From assembly GCA_003448025.1 (NCBI GenBank), contig DLXL01000090.1, forward strand, positions 1-5,403: 5,403 nucleotides of DNA, read 5' to 3'. How positions within the stretch are numbered: position 1 is the first letter of the stretch; each line of letters opens with the position of its first letter. The notes beneath the pieces were generated by a model that did not search any database, was not told where the DNA came from, and saw nothing but the letters and a program-made list of their open reading frames with translations. This stretch comes from Saprospirales bacterium. GTDB taxonomy: Bacteria; Bacteroidota; Bacteroidia; Chitinophagales; Saprospiraceae. The translations under genes were made by a program, and so were the position numbers. Shown one piece after another: positions 5,381 through 5,403 of this stretch.

Positions 5381-5403
5381 TTGGTGTTTTAGTGTTTTGG
5401 TGT
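5381..5403. repeat. Period-8 tandem repeat GTGTTTT(A/G), cut by the window end
   Basis: Starting right after the stop of the OmpH-like gene, the sequence reads TTG, then GTGTTTTA, GTGTTTTG and GTGT up to the last base. This is nearly three units of period 8 with one A/G difference. Its full length cannot be seen. Confidence 0.5.

Overview
The window looks like chromosomal DNA of a Bacteroidota bacterium with moderate GC, not a mobile region. The proteins read like Bacteroidota versions of their families. Gene starts mostly lack a Shine-Dalgarno (SD) sequence and have A-rich leaders. The intergenic region carries TAnnTTTG-type -7 promoter elements, which are characteristic of the phylum. No transposase, phage gene, tRNA, rRNA or CRISPR array is visible. 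I do not see a new multi-gene system; the least explained part is the 416-bp intergenic region at 4449-4864.

Left part (1-2943, + strand): three genes in one direction with short gaps, probably one operon. First is the 3' part of a penicillin-acylase-family Ntn hydrolase, whose N-terminal part and catalytic serine lie outside the window. After 20 bp comes a small glycine-rich membrane protein that I cannot assign. After 57 bp comes a thioredoxin-reductase-like flavoprotein of the ferredoxin/flavodoxin-NADP+ reductase type, with no CxxC disulfide.

Middle (2961-4448, - strand): a complete histidine ammonia-lyase (hutH) with its MIO triad and catalytic residues intact. It converges on the reductase with only 17 bp between the two stop codons. 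No other hut gene is present in the window.

Intergenic region (4449-4864): the divergent control region between hutH and an OmpH/Skp-like gene. It holds a hutH promoter candidate, two + strand promoter candidates sharing the 10-mer CCTACTTTTG, an inverted repeat in the hutH leader, and a nested inverted repeat in the ompH leader.

Right part (4865-5380, + strand): a secreted OmpH/Skp-family periplasmic chaperone with a signal peptide and a coiled-coil region. A period-8 GTGTTTT(A/G) repeat follows it and is cut by the window edge. The genes do not form one obvious pathway: the operon suggests amide hydrolysis plus redox supply, hutH is histidine catabolism, and ompH belongs to envelope biogenesis.
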